Assembly: GCF_001418015.1 (NCBI RefSeq)
Contig: NZ_LIQG01000018.1
Span: 1 to 64,000, forward strand
Length of the DNA stretch: 64,000 bases
Direction: 5' to 3'
Source of the DNA: Lacinutrix mariniflava
GTDB taxonomy: Bacteria > Bacteroidota > Bacteroidia > Flavobacteriales > Flavobacteriaceae
This document shows, in pieces, positions 28,180 through 37,141 of the stretch. Both the position numbers and the translations under genes were made by a program. The notes beneath the pieces are model-generated. The model saw only the letters and a list, made by a program, of their open reading frames with translations, was not told the DNA's origin and ran no database searches. Every line of letters begins with the position of its first letter. Position 1 is the first letter of the stretch.

Positions 28180-30708
28180 ATGTTAAAAACTATTGCTTCA
28201 CTCCTATTTATTTGCCTTTTCTCAATAAATAGTTTCGCACAACAACCCAAAAAACCTAATGCATCTGAAATATACCAATCTATAGAAAAACTAAATTTCT
28301 TAGGTTCGGTTTTATATGTTGCTGCACATCCAGACGACGAAAACACAAGACTTATTTCTTACATGGCAAACCATGTAAAAGCAAGAACTGCTTATTTATC
28401 GTTAACACGTGGTGATGGTGGTCAAAACCTTATTGGACCAGAAATTAGAGAACTTTTAGGCGTTATTAGAACTCAGGAATTACTTGCAGCTAGAAGAACA
28501 GATGGAGGAACACAGCGTTTTACTAGAGCTAACGATTTTGGTTACTCTAAACATCCAGACGAAACTTTGGCTATTTGGAATAAAGAAGAAGTATTAAGTG
28601 ATGTCGTTTTAGCCATTCGTCAATTTAAGCCAGATGTAATTATTAACCGTTTCGATCATAGAAGCCCAGGTACAACACATGGTCACCATACTAGTTCTGC
28701 AATGTTAAGCGTAGAAGCTTTCGATTTAGCTGGTGATGCAACGGCATATTCAAGCCAAGTAAAACAATATGGTACTTGGCAGCCGAAACGTGAGTTTTTT
28801 AATACCTCTTATTGGTTTTATGGAAGTCAGGAAAAATTTGACGCAGCAGATAAATCGAATTTATTAAATTTTGATGTTGGTGAATACTATCCAAGTTCAG
28901 GATTAAGTAATACTGAAATAGCGTCTTTAAGTCGTAGTCAGCATAAATCTCAAGGCTTTGGTAATACAGGAACTCGCGGAGAACAAACAGAATATATAGA
29001 ATTAATTAAAGGTGAAATACCAAACGACAAAACAAATGTTTTTGATGGGATTGATACCTCTTGGAATCGTGTTAAAGGCGGAAAAGCTATTGGTGAGATT
29101 TTAGAAAAAGTACAGAGCGATTATAACTTTAATAATCCTTCAGCATCTTTAAAAGAATTAATGAGCGCTTATACTTTAATTCAAAATTTAGAAGACAGCC
29201 ATTGGAAAACAATTAAAACAGAAGAAATAAAAGCTATTATTTCGGCTTGTAGCGGATTGTATTTAGAGGCTGTAGCTAAGGAAAGCACAAGTACTTTAAA
29301 TAATAAAATTCAATTAAATATTGAAGCAATAAATAGAAGTACTTCTAATATCGAGTTATTATCACTTTTTAAATCTGATGATGGAAAAACAATTACTAAA
29401 AATATCAATTTAGATAATAATATTTCTAACAAAGAAGCTTTAGAATTTCACATTTCTAACGAAGACAATTATTCGGTTCCATACTGGTTAGAAGAAAAAG
29501 GTACTTTAGGAATGTATAAGGTAAAAAATAAAGATTGGATTGGTTTACCTGAAACATTAAGAACTGCAACTGTAAAATTCAACTTAAAAATTGAAGGTAC
29601 TCCTATTTCATTTACAAAAGCAATTATTTATAAAACCAACGATCCGGTAAAAGGTGAAGTTTACAAACCTTTCGAGATTATTCCTGAAGCTTCAGCAAAA
29701 ATTTTAGAAAAAGTAATCATTTTCGAAAACGATTCGCAGAAAGATATTCCTGTTGTAGTTAAAGCAGGACGCGATAATTTAGAAGGATCTATTGAGTTAA
29801 ATTACCCAAAAGGATGGAGTGTTTTTCCGAAGCAACAAAAAATAAATATAGAACACAAAGGTCAAGAACAAACAGTTATTTTTACTGTTATTCCGCCTAA
29901 AAACCAAAGTGAAGGTACTATATCGCCTCAAGTTACAATTGGTAATAAAGTATACACTAAAGAATTAATAGAAATTGATTACGACCATATTCCGTTTCAA
30001 ACGGTGTTATTACCAAGCGAAAGTAAAATTGTACGTTTAAACATTAAAAAACGAGGTGAAAATATTGCATACATTGAAGGTGCTGGCGATGTTGTACCAG
30101 AAAGTTTAAAGCAAATTGGATATAATGTAGTAACTATTTCTCCAGAAGACATTACTCCAGAAAACTTAAATAAGTTTGATGCTGTTGTAGTTGGTATTAG
30201 AGCTTACAACACTGTTGAAGCATTAAATTATAAACAAGAAGTATTATTCGATTTCGTTAAAAATGGTGGTAATATGATTGTGCAATACAACACAAGCCAT
30301 AGAATTAAAGTAGATAATATTGCGCCTTATAGTTTAACACTTTCTAGAGACAGAGTAACAGACGAGTTTGCAGATGTTACTTTTGTAAACCCTAATCACG
30401 AAGTATTAAACAGCCCAAATAAAATTACTCAAGAAGATTTTAAAGGTTGGACACAGGAACGTGGATTATATTTCCCTAACGAATGGTCTAAAGAGTTCAC
30501 TCCTATCTTATCTATGCATGATAAAGGAGAAACTGCAAAAACAGGAAGTTTACTTATAGCAAAACATGGAAAAGGACATTATATCTACACAGGTTTAAGT
30601 TTCTTTAGAGAGTTTCCTGCAGGCGTTTCTGGTGCTTATAGATTATTTGCTAATATGTTGAGTATTGGAAAAGAAGATATCTCTAATGAATCTAAAATTA
30701 AGAACTAA
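28180..30708 (+). CDS. Exported PIG-L deacetylase with NEW3-like and GATase-like domains
   Basis: 842 residues. A signal peptide ends near SFAQQ (residue 21). The PIG-L/LmbE domain (about 40-300) has the zinc motif AAHPDDEN (His50, Asp52, Asp53) and a later HGHHTS. The middle has a NEW3/NPCBM-associated segment (about 525-600, GSIELNYPKGWSVFP), and the C-terminus resembles a ThuA/GATase-like fold (EGAGDVVPESLKQIGY, FDAVVVGIRAYN). PIG-L enzymes remove N-acetyl groups from amino sugars. It is followed at once by a small membrane peptide and a sodium:solute symporter, which suggests extracellular deacetylation coupled to uptake (inference). Confidence 0.85.
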   Translation: MLKTIASLLFICLFSINSFAQQPKKPNASEIYQSIEKLNFLGSVLYVAAHPDDENTRLISYMANHVKARTAYLSLTRGDGGQNLIGPEIRELLGVIRTQELLAARRTDGGTQRFTRANDFGYSKHPDETLAIWNKEEVLSDVVLAIRQFKPDVIINRFDHRSPGTTHGHHTSSAMLSVEAFDLAGDATAYSSQVKQYGTWQPKREFFNTSYWFYGSQEKFDAADKSNLLNFDVGEYYPSSGLSNTEIASLSRSQHKSQGFGNTGTRGEQTEYIELIKGEIPNDKTNVFDGIDTSWNRVKGGKAIGEILEKVQSDYNFNNPSASLKELMSAYTLIQNLEDSHWKTIKTEEIKAIISACSGLYLEAVAKESTSTLNNKIQLNIEAINRSTSNIELLSLFKSDDGKTITKNINLDNNISNKEALEFHISNEDNYSVPYWLEEKGTLGMYKVKNKDWIGLPETLRTATVKFNLKIEGTPISFTKAIIYKTNDPVKGEVYKPFEIIPEASAKILEKVIIFENDSQKDIPVVVKAGRDNLEGSIELNYPKGWSVFPKQQKINIEHKGQEQTVIFTVIPPKNQSEGTISPQVTIGNKVYTKELIEIDYDHIPFQTVLLPSESKIVRLNIKKRGENIAYIEGAGDVVPESLKQIGYNVVTISPEDITPENLNKFDAVVVGIRAYNTVEALNYKQEVLFDFVKNGGNMIVQYNTSHRIKVDNIAPYSLTLSRDRVTDEFADVTFVNPNHEVLNSPNKITQEDFKGWTQERGLYFPNEWSKEFTPILSMHDKGETAKTGSLLIAKHGKGHYIYTGLSFFREFPAGVSGAYRLFANMLSIGKEDISNESKIKN

Positions 30709-30710
30709 TT

Positions 30711-30818
30711 ATGGAAAATAACCAACCAAAATACAAGTGGAATAACCTCTACACATTAATTCTTGTAGCAAACGCTGTTTACATTATAGGCTTCTACCTA
30801 ATCACTAAAGCGTTTTAA
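30711..30818 (+). CDS. 35-residue membrane peptide linked to the symporter
   Basis: ATG 30711 to TAA 30818 encodes a hydrophilic start (MENNQPKYKWNNLYT), one membrane helix (LILVANAVYIIGFYLI) and a short tail. It begins 2 bp after the PIG-L stop and ends 3 bp before the symporter ATG, so it is certainly in the operon. The architecture and position recall the small subunits or helper peptides seen next to sodium:solute symporters. I know no family name for this one. It is too short for routine gene callers. Confidence 0.7.
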   Translation: MENNQPKYKWNNLYTLILVANAVYIIGFYLITKAF

Positions 30819-30821
30819 GTT

Positions 30822-32522
30822 ATGCAAACATTAGATTGGGTTGTTTTAATAGGAACATTACTAACCATAGTAATTTATGGTACTATTCAAACCAGAGGAA
30901 GTAAAAACGTAGAAGATTATTTAAAAGGTGGAAATCAGTCTAAATGGTGGACTATTGGTTTATCGGTAATGGCAACTCAAGCAAGTGCAATTACATTTCT
31001 ATCGACTCCTGGTCAAGCTTTTAACGATGGTATGGGCTTTGTGCAATTCTATTTTGGATTGCCAATTGCCATGATTGTTATTTGTATGGTATTTATACCA
31101 TTATACCACAGACTAAAAGTATATACGGCTTACGAGTTTTTAGAAAATAGATTCGATAGAAAAACAAGAACACTTACCGCTGTTCTATTTCTTATACAAC
31201 GTGGTTTAGCTGCTGGTATTACCATCTTCGCTCCTGCTATTATTTTATCTGCTGTTTTAGGGTGGAACCTATTATTGCTTAATGTTATTATTGGTGTTTT
31301 AGTAATTATTTACACGGTTTCTGGAGGAACCAAAGCAGTAAACGTCACGCAAAAGCATCAAATGGTGGTGATTTTTACAGGAATGATTATCGCTTTTGTA
31401 CTAATAATAAATCAATTACCACAAGATATTTCGTTTTCTAAAGCCATAGAAATTGCTGGTGCAAGTGGTAAAATGGAAGTCTTAGATTTCTCTTTCGATT
31501 TAAATAACCGTTATACATTTTGGACCGGTATTATTGGTGGAACCTTTTTAATGCTTTCATATTTTGGAACAGACCAAAGTCAAGTACAGCGTTATTTATC
31601 AGGAAAGTCTATTAGAGAAATGCAATTAGGCTTAATGTTTAATGGTCTTTTAAAAATACCAATGCAGTTTTTTATTCTGTTTGTTGGTGTTATGGTATTC
31701 GTATTTTATCAATTTAATCAAGCGCCTGTAAACTTTAATCCTACAGCTACCGAAGTGGTTTTAAATTCTGAATATGCCGATGAATACAAGGCTATTCAAC
31801 AAGAACAAAAGACATTGTTTGAAAATAAAAAAGCAGCCATTAATAATTTTGTTTTAAATGAAAACAGTACAAATACGGCAAGCATAGCTTCATTTAATAC
31901 TGCAAACGATGCCTTAAGAGATAAAGCAAAAGCTTTAATTGAAAAAGCAGGTGATGCTAACAATGTTAAGGTTGAAAGCAATGATAAAGATTACGTTTTT
32001 ATTCATTTTATACTAAACAATTTACCAAGAGGTTTAATAGGTTTATTATTGGCCGTAATTCTGTCTGCAGCAATGTCTAGTACTGCCAGCGAATTAAATG
32101 CTTTGGCAAGTACTACTACTATCGATTTATACAAACACAGAGTTGGAGAAAAAACCGATGAAGAAATGGTAAAAGCATCTAGATATTTTACTTTGCTTTG
32201 GGGAATACTAGCCATTGGCGTCGCCTGCGTTGCTAATTTAGCAGAGAATTTAATACAGCTCGTAAATATTATTGGTTCTATATTTTATGGCAATGTATTA
32301 GGTATCTTTTTATTGGCATTCTTTTTTAAGCATGTAAAAGCAAATGCTGTTTTTGTTGCTGCTTTTATTACTCAGTTTTTAGTAATTACACTTTTCCTTT
32401 TAGATAATTACGAAATAATAAACCTTCCATTTTTATGGCTTAACTTTATAGGATGTGTTATAGTTATTGGAATTGCATGCTTATTACAATCTAGAAATTC
32501 TTATATTGGAAAAACTAATTAA
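30822..32522 (+). CDS. Sodium:solute symporter (SSS family)
   Basis: 566 residues with about 13 membrane helices. The SSS signature features include LKGGNQSKWWTIGLSVMAT near the N-terminus, TVSGGTKAV, and the late conserved ILSAAMSSTASELNALAS (about residue 410). A long soluble insert (about 315-390, KAIQQEQKTLFENKKAAI...) lies between helices, which is common in Bacteroidota members. The substrate is unknown; co-transcription with the PIG-L deacetylase suggests a sugar or amino-sugar product. Confidence 0.93.
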   Translation: MQTLDWVVLIGTLLTIVIYGTIQTRGSKNVEDYLKGGNQSKWWTIGLSVMATQASAITFLSTPGQAFNDGMGFVQFYFGLPIAMIVICMVFIPLYHRLKVYTAYEFLENRFDRKTRTLTAVLFLIQRGLAAGITIFAPAIILSAVLGWNLLLLNVIIGVLVIIYTVSGGTKAVNVTQKHQMVVIFTGMIIAFVLIINQLPQDISFSKAIEIAGASGKMEVLDFSFDLNNRYTFWTGIIGGTFLMLSYFGTDQSQVQRYLSGKSIREMQLGLMFNGLLKIPMQFFILFVGVMVFVFYQFNQAPVNFNPTATEVVLNSEYADEYKAIQQEQKTLFENKKAAINNFVLNENSTNTASIASFNTANDALRDKAKALIEKAGDANNVKVESNDKDYVFIHFILNNLPRGLIGLLLAVILSAAMSSTASELNALASTTTIDLYKHRVGEKTDEEMVKASRYFTLLWGILAIGVACVANLAENLIQLVNIIGSIFYGNVLGIFLLAFFFKHVKANAVFVAAFITQFLVITLFLLDNYEIINLPFLWLNFIGCVIVIGIACLLQSRNSYIGKTN

Positions 32523-32540
32523 TAAATATTTTAAATTTTT

Positions 32541-33155
32541 ATGGTTGAAACTTTAACTTCTATTTTTTTTATTTTTGCAGTTATCGATCCTATTGGATCC
32601 ATACCAGTTTATTTAGAAGCTACAAAAGAATTCGATAATGTACACAAAAAGAAAATTGCAGTCCGTGCCTCTGTAATTGCTTTTCTAATTCTATTATTTT
32701 TCATTGTTATTGGGCAACTAATATTAGAAGGTATGAAGGTTTCTTTAGACGCTTTTCAAGTTTCTGGAGGTGTCATACTTTTTCTATTTGCATTAACCAT
32801 GATTTTTGGAGATGGCAAACCACAACAAGAAAAAAATATAATTACCGATTACAAACACGTCACCATATTTCCTATTGCTATACCATCTATTGCATCTCCG
32901 GGTGCAATTATGGCAGTTGTTTTATTAACAGATAACCATATATACAATTTGCAACAACAAACCATCACTACAGTGCTAGTTTTAGTTGTAATTGCTCTTA
33001 CATGTTTAATTCTTTTAGCAGCAAATAAATTACAAAAGAGTATTGGAGATTATGGGATTACTGTAATTAGTAAAATTATGGGTTTAATACTTGCTTCTTA
33101 TGCAGTACAAAGTATTCTAAGTGGTATTTCCGATTACTTTAATATGGTGCATTAA
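32541..33155 (+). CDS. MarC family integral membrane protein
   Basis: 204 residues with six membrane helices and the MarC signature near the start (FAVIDPIGSIPVYL) and PSIASPGAIMAVV in the middle. The family was once linked to multiple antibiotic resistance, but its function is not established. It starts 18 bp after the symporter stop and is followed by a terminator, so it is the last gene of that unit. Confidence 0.9.
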   Translation: MVETLTSIFFIFAVIDPIGSIPVYLEATKEFDNVHKKKIAVRASVIAFLILLFFIVIGQLILEGMKVSLDAFQVSGGVILFLFALTMIFGDGKPQQEKNIITDYKHVTIFPIAIPSIASPGAIMAVVLLTDNHIYNLQQQTITTVLVLVVIALTCLILLAANKLQKSIGDYGITVISKIMGLILASYAVQSILSGISDYFNMVH

Positions 33156-33194
33156 TAAAATTGTTATACTTTATAATATCTATTTCAAGATTAT

Positions 33195-33233
33195 AAAAAT
33201 CGTTTAAAATTAAATTTTTAGACGATTTTTTTT
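33195..33233 (+). terminator. Terminator after marC-like gene
   Basis: AAAATCGT (33196-33203) pairs with ACGATTTT (33222-33229) and the stem continues imperfectly inward through an AT-rich loop. A run of T residues follows. Confidence 0.7.
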
Positions 33234-33276
33234 AGTATCTAAAATAATTACCAACAATTATTATCAGTCAATTTTA

Positions 33277-33308
33277 TTTGTCTTTATGTAAAGTTTGTTT
33301 TACATTTG
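33277..33308 (+). promoter_or_regulatory. Promoter with internal operator of the membrane protein/HTH cassette
   Basis: TTTG (33277-33280), 20 bp, then TACATTTG (33301-33308) is a textbook Bacteroidota -33/-7 promoter. Inside it lies a perfect dyad ATGTAAA-N6-TTTACAT (33286-33292 and 33299-33305). Its placement over the polymerase site suggests repression, most simply by the XRE-type regulator encoded in the same transcript. Confidence 0.7.
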
Positions 33309-33345
33309 AAAAATCAATTATTTATCAATCAAAAAACAATCAATT

Positions 33346-33816
33346 ATGAAATCAAATTATTTATTACCACACAAATTCAAAAAAACTGGATGGCTATTAT
33401 TAACTCTAGGTTTAATAGCAGGTGTTACTCTATTCACTAATTTATTAGACAATAACAGTTTAAAGATACCAGTATTATCAATTTACAATAGTAATTTTTT
33501 AACAGATGAAGTAACATTTTTCAAGATTATTAAAAATAGTATTTTAGATGAAATCATAGCATTAATTATAATTATAGGTGGACTAATAGTTGGCTTTTCT
33601 AAAGAAAAAATTGAAGATGAGTTTAGTTATTCGTTACGCAAAGAATCACTTGTTTGGGCAATTATCGTAAATTATATTGTACTTATATTTACAATTATTT
33701 TTGTTTATGATATGACCTTTTTTAACATACTAATTTTTAATATGTTTACACCATTGTTGTTTTTTATTTTCCGTTCTAACTTTATAAAACTTAAATCGAA
33801 TAGCGATGAAGAATAA
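33346..33816 (+). CDS. Four-helix membrane protein paired with an HTH regulator
   Basis: 156 residues with four hydrophobic helices (about 13-30, 65-85, 100-120 and 122-140) and a charged C-terminus (KLKSNSDEE). I do not recognise the family. The arrangement, a small multi-span protein followed by an overlapping short XRE regulator, recurs in many bacteria (for example DUF2975-type membrane protein plus YozG-like regulator). It may sense or bind the membrane and influence the regulator, but this is inference. Confidence 0.75.
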   Translation: MKSNYLLPHKFKKTGWLLLTLGLIAGVTLFTNLLDNNSLKIPVLSIYNSNFLTDEVTFFKIIKNSILDEIIALIIIIGGLIVGFSKEKIEDEFSYSLRKESLVWAIIVNYIVLIFTIIFVYDMTFFNILIFNMFTPLLFFIFRSNFIKLKSNSDEE

Positions 33817-34006
33817 TATAAAAGTACAACGTGCTATTCATGATTTAACACAAGCTGCTTTAGCCGATGAGATTGGTGTAAGTAGACAGACTATTAATGC
33901 AATGGAAAAAAACAAATACGTACCATCTACGGTACTAGCATTAAAACTCTCAAAACTTTTTAAAATTCCTGTAGAAGAATTATTTATACTTGAAGGAAAC
34001 GAATAA
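33806..34006 (+). CDS. XRE-family HTH transcriptional regulator
   Basis: 66 residues that are almost only an HTH domain: KVQRAIHDLTQAALADEIGVSRQTINAMEKNKYVPSTVLALKLSKLF, with helix 2-turn-helix 3 at about residues 17-36. It resembles YozG/Cro-type compact regulators. The gene starts inside the end of the membrane-protein gene (11-bp overlap), so they are translationally coupled. A dyad in the shared promoter is a likely autoregulatory site. Confidence 0.92.
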   Translation: MKNNIKVQRAIHDLTQAALADEIGVSRQTINAMEKNKYVPSTVLALKLSKLFKIPVEELFILEGNE

Positions 34007-34011
34007 AATAC

Positions 34012-34043
34012 AAAAAGCGCAATCCATAAGATTGCGCTTTTTT
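34012..34043 (+). terminator. Strong intrinsic terminator after the HTH cassette
   Basis: AAAAAGCGCAATC (34012-34024) pairs perfectly with GATTGCGCTTTTT (34030-34042) over a 5-nt loop, with a T run. It may also serve the convergent DUF2911 gene. Confidence 0.9.
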
Positions 34044-34085
34044 AATTATTAAATTCTAATAATAAAGAGATTTAAGTCGTTTAGA

Positions 34086-34934
34086 CTACATTTTCTCCCA
34101 TGCTTTAATAGAATCTTTATTCATTTTTATATAATCAGCATTTCCAGCTTTTTCAGCAGCTGCTAAAGATGCTTTTGCTGCTTTTATAGCTGTCTTAGTG
34201 TTTCCCGCTTTTGCATGGATTAAAGACTGCTGACGTAACATCCAAAATTTAGGATCGTCCTTAGACATATCAATTGCTTTATCAATCCAAGTAACAGCTT
34301 GCTTAATGTCTCCACCAGACTCTAAGTTATAACGTGCAGCACCATAATAATCTGATACTCCAGGTCCATTCATTACTTTAGAGATGCTAGCATCCATTTT
34401 CTTAGCCGTTGGAACTTCAATTTTAACACCAACATAAGAACTTTCCCAAAGGATACCTAACATTGCCGAGTCGTTTGTTAAGTCATCAAAAAGCATTGTA
34501 AATGTTTCCATTTTCATAGGCATTTTCATTACATCTACAGTTACTTTTGCAGCAACTAAGCTCTCATCCCATTTTGCTGGTGTTCCCCAATTTTCTGTAT
34601 TTGTATAAAAAACAACATCCCAAGATTTTTCATTTGGAGTTGTAAAAATAGCGTAAGATCCTGCTTTTACTTCTTTTCCTCCAATAGTAACAGCATCACT
34701 AAAAGTAATTATAGAATTTTTATTAGCACCTGTTCTCCATAATTTACCGTAAGGTACTAAGTCTCCAAATATAGTACGACCTCTCATTCCTGGTCTAGAA
34801 TATTCTAAAGTTAAATCTGTTAAACCTACCTTCTGCTCTACTTTTGCAGCTGGACTTGGCTGTGGTGTTTCAATTTGAGCATTTACAGTAAAAGATGCTG
34901 TAAAAACCAATGCAATCATTAGTAATTTTTTCAT
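34086..34934 (-). CDS. DUF2911 exported protein
   Basis: 282 residues. A signal peptide (to about NAQ, residue 20) is followed by DUF2911 with the diagnostic segments EYSRPGMRGRTIFG, VPYGKLWRTGANKN and GSYAIFTTPNEKSWDVVFY. The C-terminal third has TPR-like helices (GGDIKQAVTWIDKAIDMSKDDPKFWML, then KAGNTKTAIKAAKASL). The family is abundant in Bacteroidota and its function is unknown. Confidence 0.92.
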   Translation of the reverse strand: MKKLLMIALVFTASFTVNAQIETPQPSPAAKVEQKVGLTDLTLEYSRPGMRGRTIFGDLVPYGKLWRTGANKNSIITFSDAVTIGGKEVKAGSYAIFTTPNEKSWDVVFYTNTENWGTPAKWDESLVAAKVTVDVMKMPMKMETFTMLFDDLTNDSAMLGILWESSYVGVKIEVPTAKKMDASISKVMNGPGVSDYYGAARYNLESGGDIKQAVTWIDKAIDMSKDDPKFWMLRQQSLIHAKAGNTKTAIKAAKASLAAAEKAGNADYIKMNKDSIKAWEKM

Positions 34935-35092
34935 AATATTTTTTTGATTAGAGTTATTTTAAAAAGTAAAATTACGAATTAAGAGTTGCTTAATTTGTTA
35001 AGAAAACCTTAAAGTAAATATAATTAAATTGGAGTGAAACCTAATTTTCTAACACCTTTATTATGGCATTTCACAATCTCTCGTTAATTTTT

Positions 35093-35134
35093 GTTTAACA
35101 ATTGTCGTAAAGTGTTAAACATTTTGTATCTTTA
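35093..35134 (+). promoter_or_regulatory. Dyad operator and promoter of the photolyase cluster (copy 1)
   Basis: GTTTAAC (35093-35099), 14 bp, GTTAAAC (35114-35120), then ATTTTG and the -7 box TATCTTTA (35127-35134), with a possible -33 TTG at 35102-35104. The arms are exact inverted repeats 21 bp centre to centre, that is two helical turns. The same arrangement occurs at 42504-42545. The upstream GTTAATTTT block is also shared. It controls the TetR-headed operon. Confidence 0.7.
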
Positions 35135-35152
35135 TATTATCAAATAATAAAT

Positions 35153-35812
35153 ATGATGGCAAAAAAGAAAAATATTACTCAAGATCATATCATTTCATTT
35201 TACATGGATTATGTTTTAGAACATGACCAACAACCAAAGTCAGTTTACAGTTTTGCAAAGCACAATAACTTTGAAGAATCAAAATTTTACGAATTCTTTG
35301 GTTCTTTTGAAGCTGTAGAACAACATGTTTTTAAAGCTTTTCATGATAATACAATATCAGCTTTACATAAAAGTGAAGATTATGAAGGTTTCGAACCTAG
35401 AAACAAGCTATTAAGCTACTACTTTACATTTTTCGAAAACTTAACGGCTAACAGAAGCTATGTTGTATATGCACTACACAAGCACAAAAACAGCTTAAAA
35501 TCTTTTAAAGCTTTAGCTGAATTAAAATCTAGTTTTACACATTACATTTTAGACTTAGGAATAGAATTAATAGATGTTAAAGAAGAGCGTTTAGATAAAA
35601 TTCAAAATCGCGGACTTACAGAATCTGCCTGGTTACAATTATTATTGACCATGAAATTTTGGATGGACGATACCTCTCCAAGTTTTGAAAAAACAGATGT
35701 TTTTATAGAGAAATCTGTTAACACCAGTTTCGATGTACTGAATATTGCTCCTTTAAAAAGCTTAATAGACTTTGGGAAATTTATTTTCAAAGAGAAAATA
35801 AACATGAACTAA
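35153..35812 (+). CDS. TetR/AcrR-type transcriptional regulator
   Basis: 219 residues. The N-terminal HTH (about 10-58) has the TetR-type recognition-helix and hinge pattern SVYSFAKHNNFEESKFYEFFGSFEAVEQHVFKAF; the rest is a helical ligand/dimer domain as in TetR C-terminal family members. It is the first gene of the light-related cluster and lies directly behind a dyad operator that recurs inside the cluster, so it is the prime candidate for binding that site. Another regulator encoded elsewhere cannot be excluded. The ligand is unknown. Confidence 0.75.
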   Translation: MMAKKKNITQDHIISFYMDYVLEHDQQPKSVYSFAKHNNFEESKFYEFFGSFEAVEQHVFKAFHDNTISALHKSEDYEGFEPRNKLLSYYFTFFENLTANRSYVVYALHKHKNSLKSFKALAELKSSFTHYILDLGIELIDVKEERLDKIQNRGLTESAWLQLLLTMKFWMDDTSPSFEKTDVFIEKSVNTSFDVLNIAPLKSLIDFGKFIFKEKINMN

Positions 35813-35830
35813 TTTAATAAACACAAACTA

Positions 35831-37141
35831 TTGAAAACAATAGACAAAATGCCGACATCTAAAATTCAGCGTGCTTCAAAACTTGTACAAACAGGTGCTA
35901 AAGTTGGTGTTAATTATCTTAAATATTATGGAGATAAATTAACAAAAACTGAAGAAGAAGCCAAGTCTCGTTTAAACGAGAATAATGCTGAAGATATTTA
36001 CGACGGATTAAAAAAACTTAAAGGCAGCGCCTTAAAAGTAGCACAAATGTTAAGTATGGAAAAGAGTATTTTACCACAAGCTTATGTGGAGAAATTTTCT
36101 CTTGCGCAATTTTCTGTACCGCCACTTTCTGCACCTTTAGTAATTAAAACATTTAAGAAATACTTTGGCAAATTGCCTAACGAAATCTACGACACCTTTA
36201 ATTCAACGTCTGTTAATGCTGCCAGTATTGGTCAAGTGCATTTAGCAGAAAAAGATGGGAAGAAACTTGCTGTGAAAATTCAATATCCAGGTGTCGCAGA
36301 TAGTATTTCTAGTGATTTGGCAATGGTGAAACCTATCGCCATACAAATGTTTAATATTAAAGGAAAAGATAGCGACAAATATTTTAAGGAAGTCGAAAAT
36401 AAGTTGGTTGAAGAAACCAATTACATCCTTGAAATAGCACAAAGTAAGGAAATTGTTGCTGCTTGTAAACACATTCCTAATCTAAAGTTTCCGGAGTATT
36501 ATGAAGACTTGTCTTCAGAACGGATAATTACTATGGATTGGATGGATGGTGAGCACCTGAGCGAATTTACGGCCTATAATACAAACCAAGAGAAGGCAAA
36601 TAAAATAGGCCAAGCACTTTGGGATTTTTATATGTTTCAAATGCATGAATTAAAAAAAGTGCATGCTGATCCGCATCCGGGTAATTTCTTAATTTCGAAA
36701 GAAGCAGAACTAATAGCTTTAGACTTTGGGTGTATGAAAACCATTCCTGAAGATTTCTATGTACCTTATTTTGAATTAGCAAAGAAAGAAAGCATTGATA
36801 ATGCCGAGATTTTCGATACCAAAATGTATCAATTAGAGATTTTACGTGAAGACGATTCTCCTGAGGAATTAGAATTTTTCAGAAGCCTTTTTCATGAAAT
36901 GTTAAGTCTCTTCACACAACCATTACAGAGTGAAACCTTCGATTTTTCTGATCCTGAATTCTTTGGAAAAATAACAGAATTAGGTCAGAAATACAGTAAA
37001 AGCGCAGAATTAAGAAAAATGAATGGTAATAGAGGTTCAAAGCACTTCATTTATATAAACCGTACATTTTTTGGCTTATATAATTTAATGTTCGATTTAA
37101 AAGCACAGGATATAAAAATCAATAATTATAAAACGTTGTAG
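35831..37141 (+). CDS. ABC1/AarF (UbiB-like) atypical kinase
   Basis: 436 residues of the ABC1 kinase-like family. Motifs: the KxGQ-type segment KGSALKVAQMLSME (about 60), the alanine-rich P-loop replacement AASIGQVHLAE, the invariant lysine in LAVKIQYPG, HADPHPGNF for the catalytic loop and ALDFG for metal binding. Family members act on quinone biosynthesis or lipid/quinone homeostasis. The frame starts at TTG 35831; an ATG at 35849 (MPTSK) is an alternative. It lies 18 bp after the TetR gene. Confidence 0.92.
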   Translation: MKTIDKMPTSKIQRASKLVQTGAKVGVNYLKYYGDKLTKTEEEAKSRLNENNAEDIYDGLKKLKGSALKVAQMLSMEKSILPQAYVEKFSLAQFSVPPLSAPLVIKTFKKYFGKLPNEIYDTFNSTSVNAASIGQVHLAEKDGKKLAVKIQYPGVADSISSDLAMVKPIAIQMFNIKGKDSDKYFKEVENKLVEETNYILEIAQSKEIVAACKHIPNLKFPEYYEDLSSERIITMDWMDGEHLSEFTAYNTNQEKANKIGQALWDFYMFQMHELKKVHADPHPGNFLISKEAELIALDFGCMKTIPEDFYVPYFELAKKESIDNAEIFDTKMYQLEILREDDSPEELEFFRSLFHEMLSLFTQPLQSETFDFSDPEFFGKITELGQKYSKSAELRKMNGNRGSKHFIYINRTFFGLYNLMFDLKAQDIKINNYKTL

